From: Linum tenue
Taxonomy: Eukaryota; Streptophyta; Magnoliopsida; Malpighiales; Linaceae
Assembly (NCBI GenBank): GCA_946122785.1
Contig: CAMGYJ010000011.1
Location: forward strand, 5,580,001-5,644,000
Length of the DNA stretch: 64,000 nt
Reading direction: 5' to 3'
Below are positions 32,124 to 42,478 of this stretch, one piece after another; the stretch's first letter is position 1, and each line of letters opens with the position of its first letter. Position numbers and translations under genes: made by a program. Under the pieces are notes generated by a model. The model had not been told where the DNA came from. It was given only the letters and a program-made list of their open reading frames with translations, and did not search any database.

Positions 32124-33143
32124 TTAAGTTGACTGGTGATATTTCCTGAGATTTTGCGTGTTCCACGTCCTTGGGATTGCGTTGCCCCCCAATTTGCTGA
32201 GCTTGAAGGTGTTGGCGCCGACCACCTCGCGGATTAGGTATGGACCCTCCCATACTGAGGCGAGCTTTCCATGTTTGGGGTCAGGGCGGAAGTTCCGTCT
32301 CAGCACTTGGTCCCGAGAATTAACTTGTGCGGGGCTAATTTCGCATTGTGGTATTTGGCCACCTGCTCCTTCATCGCGGCCAGCTTGATGGCTGCTAACT
32401 CGCGTCTTTCCTGTGCCAGTTCCAAGTCTAACAGGTGCGCCTCGTCGTTGGTTTCTTCATCGTACATCGTGATTCGATAGGTTGGGGTCGTTGTCTCGAT
32501 GGGGATCACCACGTCAGTGCCGTACGTGAGGGCGAATGGGGTTTCGCCTGTTGCCACCTTGTACGTGGTTCGATGTGCCCATAGCACTGTGTTTAGCTCG
32601 TCCGCCCAATTACCTTTGCCATCGTTCAAGCGGGTGTGCAAGCCTTGTAGGATTGCTTTGTTGGCGGATTCCGCTTGGCCGTTGGCTTGAGGATAAGCTA
32701 CCGATGCAAACCTTGCAATCGAATTGTTTCCTATGATCGAAGATGAGCGCGTTCGGGACTCCAAAGCGCGCCAAGATATTGTTCTTCAAGAAACGCGTCA
32801 CCTGTTGTGCCATTATCGAGGCTAGTGCTTCAGCTTCGATCCACTTGGTGAAGTAGTCGACTGCCACGATAATATATTTACGCTTTCCTTTTGCCGTTGG
32901 GAAGGGGCCCAAGAGATCCACTCCCCATTGCGCGAAAGGCCATGGACTCAGGTTGCCTTGAAGCTCGGTGGACGGGAGGTGATGCTGACGTGCATTAACC
33001 TGGCACTTGTGGCATTGGTCTGCGTATTTCTTCGTGTCCTTTTTTACGCGTGGACAATAGTATCCGTGTAGCAGGATGGTGCGCTCCAAGCTACGTGGAC
33101 CGACGTGCATTGCGCACAACCCTTCGTGTAGGTCGCGCACCAT
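32124..33143 (-). pseudogene. Outer element integrase, frameshifted
   Basis: Minus-strand integrase of Ty3/gypsy type in three frames. From 33143 leftward: an HHCC zinc-binding region (HEGLCAMHVG ... CHKCQ); a core with WGVDLLGPFP (first Asp) and the second Asp in IFDHRKQFD, where the usual N-G is altered; a frame change near 32730; then YPQANGQAES (catalytic Glu) and the VLWAHRTTYK..TGETPFALTYG segment; another shift near 32300; then the C-terminal FRPDPKHGKLASVWEGPY region, ending QNLRKYHQST before the stop. Integrase would join cDNA to the host genome; this copy cannot. Confidence 0.9.
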
Positions 33144-33200
33144 GTTGCGCGCCTCTTCCTGACCAATGCATTTTAGGTAGACTCCCGAGTATGATCGTCG

Positions 33201-33580
33201 TTACAACTCTCCTCCGATGAGTGTACATCGGGACGCTTTTTGCCTCAAAGCCCATGCCTCTTTATGATTATCTGGTACTGTGTCGTCTTGTAAATACTTC
33301 ACAATCGGGGCTCTCCAGTCTTCGTCGGGCGTGAGTTGAGTGGTGTTAATCGCCACTTCTTGACGATTATCTTCTTCTTCCTCCTTTTGGACCGTCACGA
33401 GACGCATTGACTCAAAGTCAGTGGCGGTTGCTAACTTCGACAGCGCGTCGGCATGCATGTTTTCCTCTCTTGGTATTTGTGCGTAAGTCACCGTCTCGAA
33501 GGTACTCGCTCGTTGTCTGACACGCTCCACGTATTGTGCGAGTGTGTCTTCCTTAGGTGGTGGCGTCCATGAGGTGATGG
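33201..33580 (-). pseudogene. Outer element RNase H C-terminal remnant
   Basis: On the minus strand a frame reads EDTLAQYVERVRQRASTFETVTYAQ and then PREENMHADALSKLA, the conserved end of the gypsy RNase H (HxxR.xN..ADALS-like), followed by the RNaseH-integrase connector (WRAPIVKYLQDDTVPDN). It is joined directly to gag sequence on its upstream side (33580-33600), so protease, reverse transcriptase and most of RNase H have been deleted. Confidence 0.85.
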
Positions 33581-33879
33581 GCAGCGGTTTCGGGAGTAAG
33601 GTCGTGCACGGCCATCGCCACCCTGGACCATCTGGCATATAATGCTTGCAGGCTTTCCCTGTCCTTCTGCCTTATGTCTATCAACGCCTTGAGGTGGAGA
33701 GGCCTTCTTTTTTGGGACGCGAACTTTGTTGTGAACAAGAGTATGAACTCTTCGAACGAGCGGATGATTCCGTTTGGGAGTCTGTTGTACCAATCGAGGC
33801 ATATTTCGGAGAATGTTGACGGGAAGGTTCTGCATAGTGCCGCGTTGGAATTTGTTAGGAGTTGCATGCGCATCTTTCG
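33553..33879 (-). pseudogene. Outer element gag fragment
   Basis: A minus-strand frame of about 109 codons shows the retrotransposon gag core (PF03732 type): ALCRTFPSTF, WYNRLPNGIIRSFEEF, TTKFASQKRR and RESLQALYARW. The N-terminal part is cut off at 33880 by the junction with the nested element, and the C-terminal part (zinc knuckle) is lost in the deletion that fuses it to RNase H. Confidence 0.85.
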
Positions 33880-34340
33880 CATCATGGTGAAGAGATGATA
33901 GGGATTGAGAGAAATAGCATGCGCATCTTTCGCATCAAAATTGTCCTGACCCCACTGGTCGAGAGTGAGTGATTCGTTTTCATTTTCTATATGCTCTTGT
34001 ACCCCGGTGAGGACCTAGATTGCTCGGTCTCTATTCTGATGTCTTGAGTTGGATGCATGAACTGACTGTTTTGAGTAAGTGGTTGAATCAAGTCTAGGTT
34101 GGCTAGTGAACAGACGGGAGACTCTTCCTTTACTCGATTTGCTGCACTCGAATGTCCTTTGTGGTGGTTGTCCAGGTTGTTATTGTGGTTGTGCATGTAT
34201 TGATGTTTGAAAACCAGTGCGATTCACGTGTTTTGTGCCTTTATGACTTGTCCCCAGTGTTGGTTGAGTGAATTGTAAGCTTACCTAGTGTCTGACTTGG
34301 TTTGCTTGGGGACAAGCAAACAGTTAAGTGTGGGGGAGTT

Positions 34341-35681
34341 TGATAGACTGATAATTATACATGTTTTTACCCCTATTCTGAGGCCGTTTGTGACGAGGAA
34401 TCTCGTGTTTTAAGCCGATTTCACGCTAGGTTGTGTGTTTATGTCATATTTCAGGTCCCGGCGTTGGAATCGAGGCGGAGAAACGAGTTCTGGGTCGAAA
34501 GGAGCAAAGTTGGGACGAATAGGGCTGAAGGAGGAAAATACCCGGTCGGTTGGCCAAATACCCGACCGGGTGTTAACCACTTTTGGGCGCCCGAGAAGCA
34601 GAGAGGGGCCCGGGCACAGCAGTTAAATCCCCGGTCGGGGATTTTGGTGTTGGACCGGGGATTTCCCCCTTTAGTGAAACGGTGCGCTGCAGAGATACCC
34701 GGTCGAAACCCAAAATACCCGACCGGGTATTTTGACCGGGTATCGCGACCAGGCAGCTGATTTAAGGAAGAAGAAGGTCAACATTGAAGGGTTCCGAGTT
34801 TTTGAGAGAGAAACCGATACCTAGAGAGAGAAAGCGTCGAACCAGAGTTCTCAAGCGCCATAGATCGATCTTCAACACCATTGGAGCCCGTCTTGAGCTT
34901 GGAGAAGTGCGATTAAACGTCCAGAAGCAGGAATCCAACTTCACAGTATGATTTCCGTGTCTGAATCTGCTTTTGCTTCTTTCTCTATGGAGTAGTTTCC
35001 CCATTCATCTGGGTATGGAGAACCCTAGATTTGTATGCTAGGTCTGATTGTATGAACCCAAGTACAGTGTTTGTGAATTGATTATATTCGATTGAGGTTT
35101 GAATGATTGAATGACTTGAATCCTGATCAAATTCCTGTTGTTTCTGCTTTGACCTGGAATGAGAATATCTGCCTAGGTTGATAGAGTACCCTTAATCGAA
35201 GGTGGTGAATTGGTGACTTTAGTCGAGGGGCCAATTCGCTATTCTGTACCGAAGTCAATTCGGTAGTGGAGGTTTGGTTCATTAGGGCCTCAATCTGTTT
35301 ACTCCGGTGGAGGTTAGTCGCCCGCTAGAGACTCAGATTGAGAGGGTCTGGAGACCTTTAGTCGAGACTTCAGGCTAATTGAGAACCTTCCGCAGTATAA
35401 CTTTCATGAAAACTGACTTGGTAAATTGCAATCTGATTTAACTGCAGTCTAGGGGGAAACCATATCCGGGTGACCTCTCTTGACTTGACAACAAACCGTT
35501 TACTTGCTTTGTGTTTTGTTTGCTTGAGTTTCACTAAAAGTTCACTGCTAAATAACAAGAGTTCACCGAGTAGTCATCACATCTAGGACCCGGGTTGACA
35601 TTAAAACCCAAACCCGCTATACTACGCTTTAGGAAGTGGTTACACTTGGCCATTTTCTAGAGTGACAGTAGAGTCGAGTCA
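34341..35681 (+). repeat. Nested element 5' LTR (first copy)
   Basis: A 1,341-bp repeat starting TGATAGACTGATAA right after a polypurine tract AAGTGTGGGGGAG (34326-34338) and ending GTCGAGTCA just before the PBS. It contains the palindrome array at 34540-34750. The copy at 40543-41883 looks identical. The LTR of the element at 57925 is a diverged relative. Confidence 0.9.
34540..34750 (+). repeat. Palindrome array in LTR (CCCGGTCGGG type)
   Basis: Repeated inverted-repeat words with core GGTC/GACC: tacccggtcgg (34540-34550), acccgaccgggt (34560-34571), aaatccccggtcggggattt (34625-34644), tacccggtcga (34696-34706), aaaatacccgaccgggtatt (34712-34731), then gaccgggtatc. A TATA-like gatttaagg follows at about 34759. 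The second LTR carries the same array at 40742-40952. I infer a promoter-linked role from position only. Confidence 0.8.
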
Positions 35682-35687
35682 AGTTTT

Positions 35688-35705
35688 TGGCGCCGTTGCC
35701 GGGGA
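35688..35705 (+). promoter_or_regulatory. Primer-binding site, nested element
   Basis: TGGCGCCGTTGCCGGGGA, six bases after the LTR end, is the usual Athila/Tat-type PBS; it is complementary to the 3' end of a plant tRNA (probably tRNA-Asp). Confidence 0.9.
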
Positions 35706-35827
35706 CGGCTAGGTTGTTGAAGAAAAGTGATTTCTGTTACTTTAGCATTTTCATTTTCGCATTGAGTTTTTGTTTTTCCCACTTGTGCCTTCACGGGTTT
35801 GCTTGCTTGAGTGTGTGCAGGTAGTGC

Positions 35828-38653
35828 ATGACCCGTAGCCAGTCAGGAGGTTTACTGCCGTTGGATCCAGAGCTTGAACGCACTTGCCGCCAACTTAGGA
35901 GACAGCAGCGAGCTAGACTGGTTACGGGAGAGCGCATAGACGGCCACTTGACCAGCGATTCTGAGGAAGAGTACGAGATGGAGGGCGAAGACATCCCACA
36001 ACCGGGGAATGCTCGACAGGTTCCCCCGGTGAATCAGCATCCACCACCACCGCCGGGTCCCACCTTGGAGTACTACTACACTCCACGGATTGCTGACATC
36101 CGCCCGGTCATCCTCTATCCACCCATTCCAGCAAATAACTTCGAGATCAAGCCAGGCTGGATTCAGCTCATCACATCCTCTATCCAGTTCCATGGCTTGA
36201 AGGATGAGGAAGCCCGGGCACACCTTTCCCGTTTTCTGCAGCTGACAAACGGTTTCAAGCTGAATGGTGTTCCGGATGATGCAATCCGCCTTCACCTCTT
36301 CCCCCATTCTCTGGCGGGGAATGCTAAGAGGTGGTTGGAGACCCAGCCCCCACTGTCCATCACTTCTTGGGACGATCTGGCGGATAAGTTCGTGCACAGA
36401 TATTATCCGGCATCGAAGACTACTGAGATTCAGTGGGAGATCACTCACTTCCGCCAAGAGCCAGATGAGTCCCTTCGTGATGCATGGGAGCGGTACATGG
36501 GATACTTCTGGCAGTGTCCCCATCATGGCTTTAGCGATGCTTTCACAGTGGGGAACTTCTACAGTGCCATCACCCCAGACAGCCAGAGGGTGATCGAGTC
36601 TCTATGCCCAGGAGGGGATATCCTTACTAAGACTCCACCCGAGCTGAACCAGATGATCAGTACTTTGGCTGCCCGCGATCATTCCTGGGGGCAGAGCAGC
36701 AGAGGCAGGCACTCCCGGGACCGTGGTGTGCATGCTATGGAGGCCAGATCCGGGTTAGAGCAGCAGGTGGCTGAGTTGGTGCAGACCCTGAAGCAGCCTA
36801 ACAGTCTCCTTCCGGGCCGAGGTGTAGCTGCGCCTCCAGTAGCTCAGTGCCAGTGGTGTGAGAGTCCAAACCATCTGGTGGAGGACTGTCAGGCTATGCG
36901 GGAGTCCTCTACTCCCCAAGAGCAGGTGGCCTTCATCGCCAATGCTCGGCGCTTCGACCCATACAGCAATACATATAATGAGGGATGGCGCCAGCATCCC
37001 AACTTTGCCTGGAGCAGCAACACCAACAAACCACCTGGTTTCCCAGCACCAGCAGGTGGTTTTCAGCAGAGGCAGCCCTACCAGGATAGGCAAGGGCCAC
37101 CACCACAGCAGCAGCCCTACCAGCCTAGGCAAGGGCAGCCATTCCAGCAGCCCCAGGGCCAGTTTGCTCAGCCTCCAGCAGCCGCAGCTCCCGATAATCA
37201 GATGGCTGATCTGAAGAACATTTTGGCGACATTCATGACCACCAGCCAGGCGAATTTCGCAAGGGTGGACCAGAGCATAGCTTCTTTGGAGGCAGGGCAG
37301 AGGAACCAGGGTGCTATTTTGCAAGATCTACAGCACCAAGTCGGATTCCTAGCGCGCCAGCTTACTGCTCGGGCCCCGGGGACTCTACCTGCCACCACCA
37401 TCCCCAATCCACGGGACCCGCACGAGACCGCACATGCCATTTTCACCCTGAGCGGCAGGCCTACATCAGCTGATCCTGCCCCGACCAGGCAGGAGGAACC
37501 ATTACCTGCTTCAGCACTTCCAGCCGGTGATGCAGAAGTGCGGGTGGAGAAGAAAGCCCCTGCTCCCAAGCCACAACCAGTGGTGAAGGAGCATGTACCC
37601 CAGCTTCCCTTCCCCACTCGCCTCCATAAAGATAAGCTGGAGACTGAGTTTGCCAAGTTCATGGCAATGTTGAAGCAGCTCAACATCAGCATACCATTTG
37701 TGGAGGCACTGTCGAAGATGCCCAAGTACGCTAAGTTCATGAAAGATCTCTGCACCAACAAGAAGAAACTTGGGGATCTCTCGACAGTGCTGCTGAGCGA
37801 GGAATGTTCTGCCATCCTGCAGAACAAGCTGCCCGAAAAGCGCAAGGACCCAGGGAGTTTTACTATCCCTCTTACTATTGGCAGCATGCATTTAGGAAAG
37901 TCCTTGGCGGACCTAGGAGCTAGCATTAATGTCATGCCATATAAATTGTTCAAAAAGCTAGACCTAGGTGAACTTAGCCCTACTAGGATGAGCATTCAGC
38001 TAGCTGATCGTTCTGTGGTGCATCCTAGGGGTATCATAGAAGATTTGCTTGTTAATGTGGGTGCATTCACATATCCTGTTGATTTTGTTATTCTGGATAT
38101 AAATGATGATGTGGATGTGCCTTTGATTCTGGGTAGACCATTTCTTGCCACCGCCAAGGCATTGATTGATGTGCATGATGGTAAACTGATTCTGCGTGCT
38201 GGGAATGAACAGGCTACTTTTTCTGTGACTGAGTTTGATCACTGTGCTATGATTGCTGTCACCCCTGTGCATGCTATTTCTGACCAGATACACGAGCCTG
38301 TCGTGTATCCTTCTGCACCTCTCATTTTGCAGGACCCTCCTATCATTCCTTCGCCGCCACTCCATCCAGCCTCGCCTCCGAACAAAAAAATCAAGGAGGA
38401 GTGGCGGCCGAAGCCGCAAGCTGCTAAGCCTGCACGGAAGAAAGGTGGAGACCACTATGAGCTGGTCCCACCCCCTGCACCGCGACCACCCTGGCCATCC
38501 GAGTACTCACTCGCCTGCATCTTGCCGGATGGCCAGGTCGAGCTGACTTCTGCTGGTGGTTGCAACCGTCGGGTGCACGGTTACCACCTGAAGCTGTACC
38601 TCAAGAGCGATGTGGATCCGCTCTTGGAGGCACCTGTTCCTGCACTTCCCTGA
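35828..38653 (+). CDS. Gag-protease polyprotein, intact, pol deleted
   Basis: An uninterrupted 941-codon frame. A gag domain spans about residues 107-286 (words LITSSIQFHGLKDEEARAHL, RLHLFPHSLAGNAKRWL, FVHRYYPASKT). A CCHC zinc knuckle CQWCESPNHLVEDC lies at about 341-354. A Gln/Pro-rich linker covers about 385-475. An aspartic protease has active-site ADLGAS (Asp about 695) and VPLILGRPF (about 764-772). After the protease the frame jumps to a tail ending GQVELTSAGG...VHGYHLKLYL (about 901-925), which resembles the C-terminal end of Athila-type integrases. RT, RNase H and integrase core are thus missing without loss of frame. Gag would build virus-like particles in the cytoplasm and the protease would mature them. 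The open frame and identical LTRs suggest recent activity in trans. Confidence 0.88.
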   Translation: MTRSQSGGLLPLDPELERTCRQLRRQQRARLVTGERIDGHLTSDSEEEYEMEGEDIPQPGNARQVPPVNQHPPPPPGPTLEYYYTPRIADIRPVILYPPIPANNFEIKPGWIQLITSSIQFHGLKDEEARAHLSRFLQLTNGFKLNGVPDDAIRLHLFPHSLAGNAKRWLETQPPLSITSWDDLADKFVHRYYPASKTTEIQWEITHFRQEPDESLRDAWERYMGYFWQCPHHGFSDAFTVGNFYSAITPDSQRVIESLCPGGDILTKTPPELNQMISTLAARDHSWGQSSRGRHSRDRGVHAMEARSGLEQQVAELVQTLKQPNSLLPGRGVAAPPVAQCQWCESPNHLVEDCQAMRESSTPQEQVAFIANARRFDPYSNTYNEGWRQHPNFAWSSNTNKPPGFPAPAGGFQQRQPYQDRQGPPPQQQPYQPRQGQPFQQPQGQFAQPPAAAAPDNQMADLKNILATFMTTSQANFARVDQSIASLEAGQRNQGAILQDLQHQVGFLARQLTARAPGTLPATTIPNPRDPHETAHAIFTLSGRPTSADPAPTRQEEPLPASALPAGDAEVRVEKKAPAPKPQPVVKEHVPQLPFPTRLHKDKLETEFAKFMAMLKQLNISIPFVEALSKMPKYAKFMKDLCTNKKKLGDLSTVLLSEECSAILQNKLPEKRKDPGSFTIPLTIGSMHLGKSLADLGASINVMPYKLFKKLDLGELSPTRMSIQLADRSVVHPRGIIEDLLVNVGAFTYPVDFVILDINDDVDVPLILGRPFLATAKALIDVHDGKLILRAGNEQATFSVTEFDHCAMIAVTPVHAISDQIHEPVVYPSAPLILQDPPIIPSPPLHPASPPNKKIKEEWRPKPQAAKPARKKGGDHYELVPPPAPRPPWPSEYSLACILPDGQVELTSAGGCNRRVHGYHLKLYLKSDVDPLLEAPVPALP

Positions 38654-40542
38654 GTATCCACCATGGGCGTCCAGCTAAAAGACGGTAAAGAAGCGCTTGT
38701 GGGGAGGCAACCCCACCACGGTTTGATTTTCTTTCTTTTGTTTCGAGTCGGATTGCCAACCAGTTGGTTTTGGTTTGTTTCATTTTGTTTTGGATGATGT
38801 CTTATTGGGCTGACATTGGACCTAACGTATGTGTTTGAGCTTTTTGGTCTCTTTTAGCTCTGCCTGTGTTCCCGACTGGTCCTCTCTCCAGTCCGTCCCA
38901 TGCCGACTGGTCCATTTCCAGTCTTCTGCAGTCTGTGCACACCGGTAACATCGTTCCCCTTTCCTTCCCTCTTCTCCATTGAGGGCAATGTCGATCTTAA
39001 GTGTGGGGGGAATGTTTATCTTTTGACTGCATTAGCTCTGTTTGTGTGCTTGGAGCCTAGTCCACTGTCCAAATCTTACGATATGAGGGCTCCAAGTACT
39101 GCTGTTTGATCATATTGGCACTGTGTTTTGATGGATGAATTGATTGGTTTTCGGATTAATGCATGACAACTTGTTTGCGACTAGGACAACCTATGATGAG
39201 GACTGAAATGTGCAGTAGAACGATGTAGGGGTTCAGTTTTTCAACTGTTTGCTTGCCAACTGTGACTTGATCCGACTTGATCTGATTACTTGTCCTTGAC
39301 AGTCGTTTATGCATCTAGTTCAGGGTATCAGAATGTGAGATAGAGCATATAGGTAGCCATGTGAGATTTGAGCCTGCTCGTTTCTTTCTTGTGCGATAGA
39401 TCCCTCTTCCATGATGTGTAGCATTCACGTTGTCACTAGCTAAAATGATGGGGGCATAGGATTAGCCCACGCCCAAAACTGACTGTCCTGATGTGTCATA
39501 TCCCCTAGTCAGCCCCTTTGAGCCGTGTGTTGTCCTTTCTTTTGGTCTATAATGAAAAAAATCACCCTTGTTGCATCTTTTAGAAGGTTCCACAGAGTGG
39601 TTTTATATATTCTCTGCTGTTTCTGCTAAAGTCTATGTGAGTGTTGGAGGTAGTGCTTAAAAGTTGGGCTGATGTTTGAATTGTGCAGAAGTGGTGGTTC
39701 TCTTAAGAAATGAAAAGAAAAATGAAAGAAAAACAAAGAAAAATTGATAGTAGAAGAGAGCCACTACCAAAAATCTGAATAATGCCCAGTAAGCAGTGTT
39801 TCTTAGCAGTCTGGCTTGGAAATGCTGATGATTATGCCTCCTTCGCTCTTGTGCTCTTAAGATATTTAGTAATGCAGAATAGCAGAAAGAAAATACCGGG
39901 TTGTTTGACTGTGATTGTGTGTTTGGAAAATGTGGAACCTTTTTGCTATGAATACTTCCACCACCTAAAAGGCCTTTTCCCCATGTCCAAGACCCTAGCC
40001 AGTCATTTGAACCTGTGTCTAAGACCTCCTGATTAGTTAGTGGTGACACCCCATATGTGAACTCTAGCATTTAGAGGCTGCCATCATGGTGAAGAGATGA
40101 TAGGGATTGAGAGAAATAGCATGCGCATCTTTCGCATCAAAATTGTCCTGACCCCACTGGTCGAGAGTGAGTGATTCGTTTTCATTTTCTATATGCTCTT
40201 GTACCCCGGTGAGGACCTAGATTGCTCGGTCTCTATTCTGATGTCTTGAGTTGGATGCATGAACTGACTGTTTTGAGTAAGTGGTTGAATCAAGTCTAGG
40301 TTGGCTAGTGAACAGACGGGAGACTCTTCCTTTACTCGATTTGCTGCACTCGAATGTCCTTTGTGGTGGTTGTCCAGGTTGTTATTGTGGTTGTGCATGT
40401 ATTGATGTTTGAAAACCAGTGCGATTCACGTGTTTTGTGCCTTTATGACTTGTCCCCAGTGTTGGTTGAGTGAATTGTAAGCTTACCTAGTGTCTGACTT
40501 GGTTTGCTTGGGGACAAGCAAACAGTTAAGTGTGGGGGAGTT
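38654..40542 (+). other. 3' noncoding region of the nested element
   Basis: Begins with a conserved AAGCGCTTG...GGGAGGCAACCCC motif (38691-38714), found at the same place in the related elements at 62065 and 56811 (minus). No ATHILA-ORF-like gene is present here, unlike in the two relatives. The region includes an AAGTGTGGGGGGAA purine tract at about 38999-39011 and ends with the polypurine tract at 40528-40540. Short open frames look accidental. Confidence 0.65.
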
Positions 40543-41883
40543 TGATAGACTGATAATTATACATGTTTTTACCCCTATTCTGAGGCCGTTTGTGACGAGG
40601 AATCTCGTGTTTTAAGCCGATTTCACGCTAGGTTGTGTGTTTATGTCATATTTCAGGTCCCGGCGTTGGAATCGAGGCGGAGAAACGAGTTCTGGGTCGA
40701 AAGGAGCAAAGTTGGGACGAATAGGGCTGAAGGAGGAAAATACCCGGTCGGTTGGCCAAATACCCGACCGGGTGTTAACCACTTTTGGGCGCCCGAGAAG
40801 CAGAGAGGGGCCCGGGCACAGCAGTTAAATCCCCGGTCGGGGATTTTGGTGTTGGACCGGGGATTTCCCCCTTTAGTGAAACGGTGCGCTGCAGAGATAC
40901 CCGGTCGAAACCCAAAATACCCGACCGGGTATTTTGACCGGGTATCGCGACCAGGCAGCTGATTTAAGGAAGAAGAAGGTCAACATTGAAGGGTTCCGAG
41001 TTTTTGAGAGAGAAACCGATACCTAGAGAGAGAAAGCGTCGAACCAGAGTTCTCAAGCGCCATAGATCGATCTTCAACACCATTGGAGCCCGTCTTGAGC
41101 TTGGAGAAGTGCGATTAAACGTCCAGAAGCAGGAATCCAACTTCACAGTATGATTTCCGTGTCTGAATCTGCTTTTGCTTCTTTCTCTATGGAGTAGTTT
41201 CCCCATTCATCTGGGTATGGAGAACCCTAGATTTGTATGCTAGGTCTGATTGTATGAACCCAAGTACAGTGTTTGTGAATTGATTATATTCGATTGAGGT
41301 TTGAATGATTGAATGACTTGAATCCTGATCAAATTCCTGTTGTTTCTGCTTTGACCTGGAATGAGAATATCTGCCTAGGTTGATAGAGTACCCTTAATCG
41401 AAGGTGGTGAATTGGTGACTTTAGTCGAGGGGCCAATTCGCTATTCTGTACCGAAGTCAATTCGGTAGTGGAGGTTTGGTTCATTAGGGCCTCAATCTGT
41501 TTACTCCGGTGGAGGTTAGTCGCCCGCTAGAGACTCAGATTGAGAGGGTCTGGAGACCTTTAGTCGAGACTTCAGGCTAATTGAGAACCTTCCGCAGTAT
41601 AACTTTCATGAAAACTGACTTGGTAAATTGCAATCTGATTTAACTGCAGTCTAGGGGGAAACCATATCCGGGTGACCTCTCTTGACTTGACAACAAACCG
41701 TTTACTTGCTTTGTGTTTTGTTTGCTTGAGTTTCACTAAAAGTTCACTGCTAAATAACAAGAGTTCACCGAGTAGTCATCACATCTAGGACCCGGGTTGA
41801 CATTAAAACCCAAACCCGCTATACTACGCTTTAGGAAGTGGTTACACTTGGCCATTTTCTAGAGTGACAGTAGAGTCGAGTCA
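40543..41883 (+). repeat. Nested element 3' LTR (second copy)
   Basis: Appears identical to 34341-35681 over 1,341 bp. It ends GTCGAGTCA directly against the outer element's PBS. The adjacent five bases gtggg (41884-41888) would be the target duplication, but the partner was lost with the left end. Confidence 0.9.
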
Positions 41884-41893
41884 GTGGGCGCCA
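41884..41893 (-). promoter_or_regulatory. Truncated PBS of the outer element
   Basis: On the minus strand TGGCGCCCAC follows the outer 5' LTR after one base. Only ten bases of the presumed PBS remain before the nested LTR begins. Confidence 0.6.
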
Positions 41894-41894
41894 A

Positions 41895-42473
41895 TTGTTT
41901 GAACCTAACTGAGTGTAGGAGTGAGGTTCGGGAAAGAAAGTGGGTCAAGGGGAGTAAGCAAGGGAAATCGACTAAGATCTTGGAGAACGAGGTTGAGAGA
42001 ATTCGTGTTTTAGAGAGAGAAGTTGATGTTTGTAGAGATAGAGTCTGGAAATTGCGATCCCCTCACCCACCGGAGTAAATGCCATATTTATAGGCTACAT
42101 GGTGGTGGGTGAGGTATATGACGGTACAATGACATTACCACTGACATGTCAGAGGTTTAGGACATACCCCTACCTAGGACATGTCAGGGGTTTCTCTATG
42201 ATTGTATCTATGACCCTGATGTGACCACCCCTCTGGAAGAGTGATGTCGCCTGCTGCGGCTCTTTGGTCGGGTCAATGCTTGATCTTTCCACGTGCGTGT
42301 GTAGCCTGTGCCGCGCTCGAGGTGACGCGCTCGCGATCTTCACGCTGTGCCGCGATCGAGGCCTTCATGCTGGAGCGCCTTCGATCGCGTCGCGCCCTAA
42401 CGTGCTTGGCGACATCGGGAGTAACGTCGGTGTGCTTCCCTGGCGCGGCTAGGTCCGAGTCACATGCCCAACA
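41895..42473 (-). repeat. Outer element 5' LTR (right copy)
   Basis: A 579-bp partner of 27205-27782, with the same TG...CA ends and a minus-strand TATA box (CTATAAATAT, 42093-42084) that would start transcription leftward into the element. Confidence 0.93.
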
Positions 42474-42478
42474 ATAAC

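Larger units (their letters stand above)
33880..41883 (+). mobile_element. Nested Athila-like non-autonomous LTR retrotransposon complex
   Basis: Arrangement: 3' internal tail (33880-34340), LTR (34341-35681), PBS, gag-protease ORF, tail (40082-40542), LTR (40543-41883). The 1,802 bp of 33880-35681 and 40082-41883 line up with a constant offset of 6,202 and no difference that I could see. The extra tail before the first LTR shows this is the remnant of a head-to-tail array (LTR-internal-LTR-internal-LTR) whose left copy is truncated. Its right end abuts the outer element's PBS. No RT, RNase H or integrase core is present, so mobility would need enzymes from a relative. Confidence 0.88.
27205..42473 (-). 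mobile_element. Outer Tat-like Ty3/gypsy element, hosting a nested insertion
   Basis: Two LTRs (27205-27782 and 41895-42473) begin TGTTTGAACC and end GCCCAACA. A perfect 5-bp target duplication ataac (27200-27204 and 42474-42478) shows they belong to one insertion. Orientation is minus: the integrase frame, a PBS-like TGGCGCCCAC next to the right LTR, and a TATA box in the LTR all read leftward. In element order it keeps PBS, part of gag, the RNase H end, integrase, a repeat-rich spacer and a long antisense ORF. Protease and RT are deleted. The 33880-41883 part is another retrotransposon. The antisense ORF and gypsy order suggest the Tat lineage. Confidence 0.9.

Noticed and set aside
33885..35681. 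Taking the whole 1.8-kb repeat as the LTR of the nested element
   Set aside because: A polypurine tract followed by TGATAGACTG at 34341 marks the true LTR start; the first 461 bp are 3' internal sequence.
35852..37995. Long minus-strand frames opposite the gag-protease ORF (for example 37198-37995)
   Set aside because: They mirror a strongly coding plus-strand frame and show no independent domain.
34341..42473. Reading the nested LTR pair as belonging to the outer element
   Set aside because: The outer pair (27205-27782, 41895-42473) has its own ends and a perfect ataac duplication, opposite orientation, and different sequence.
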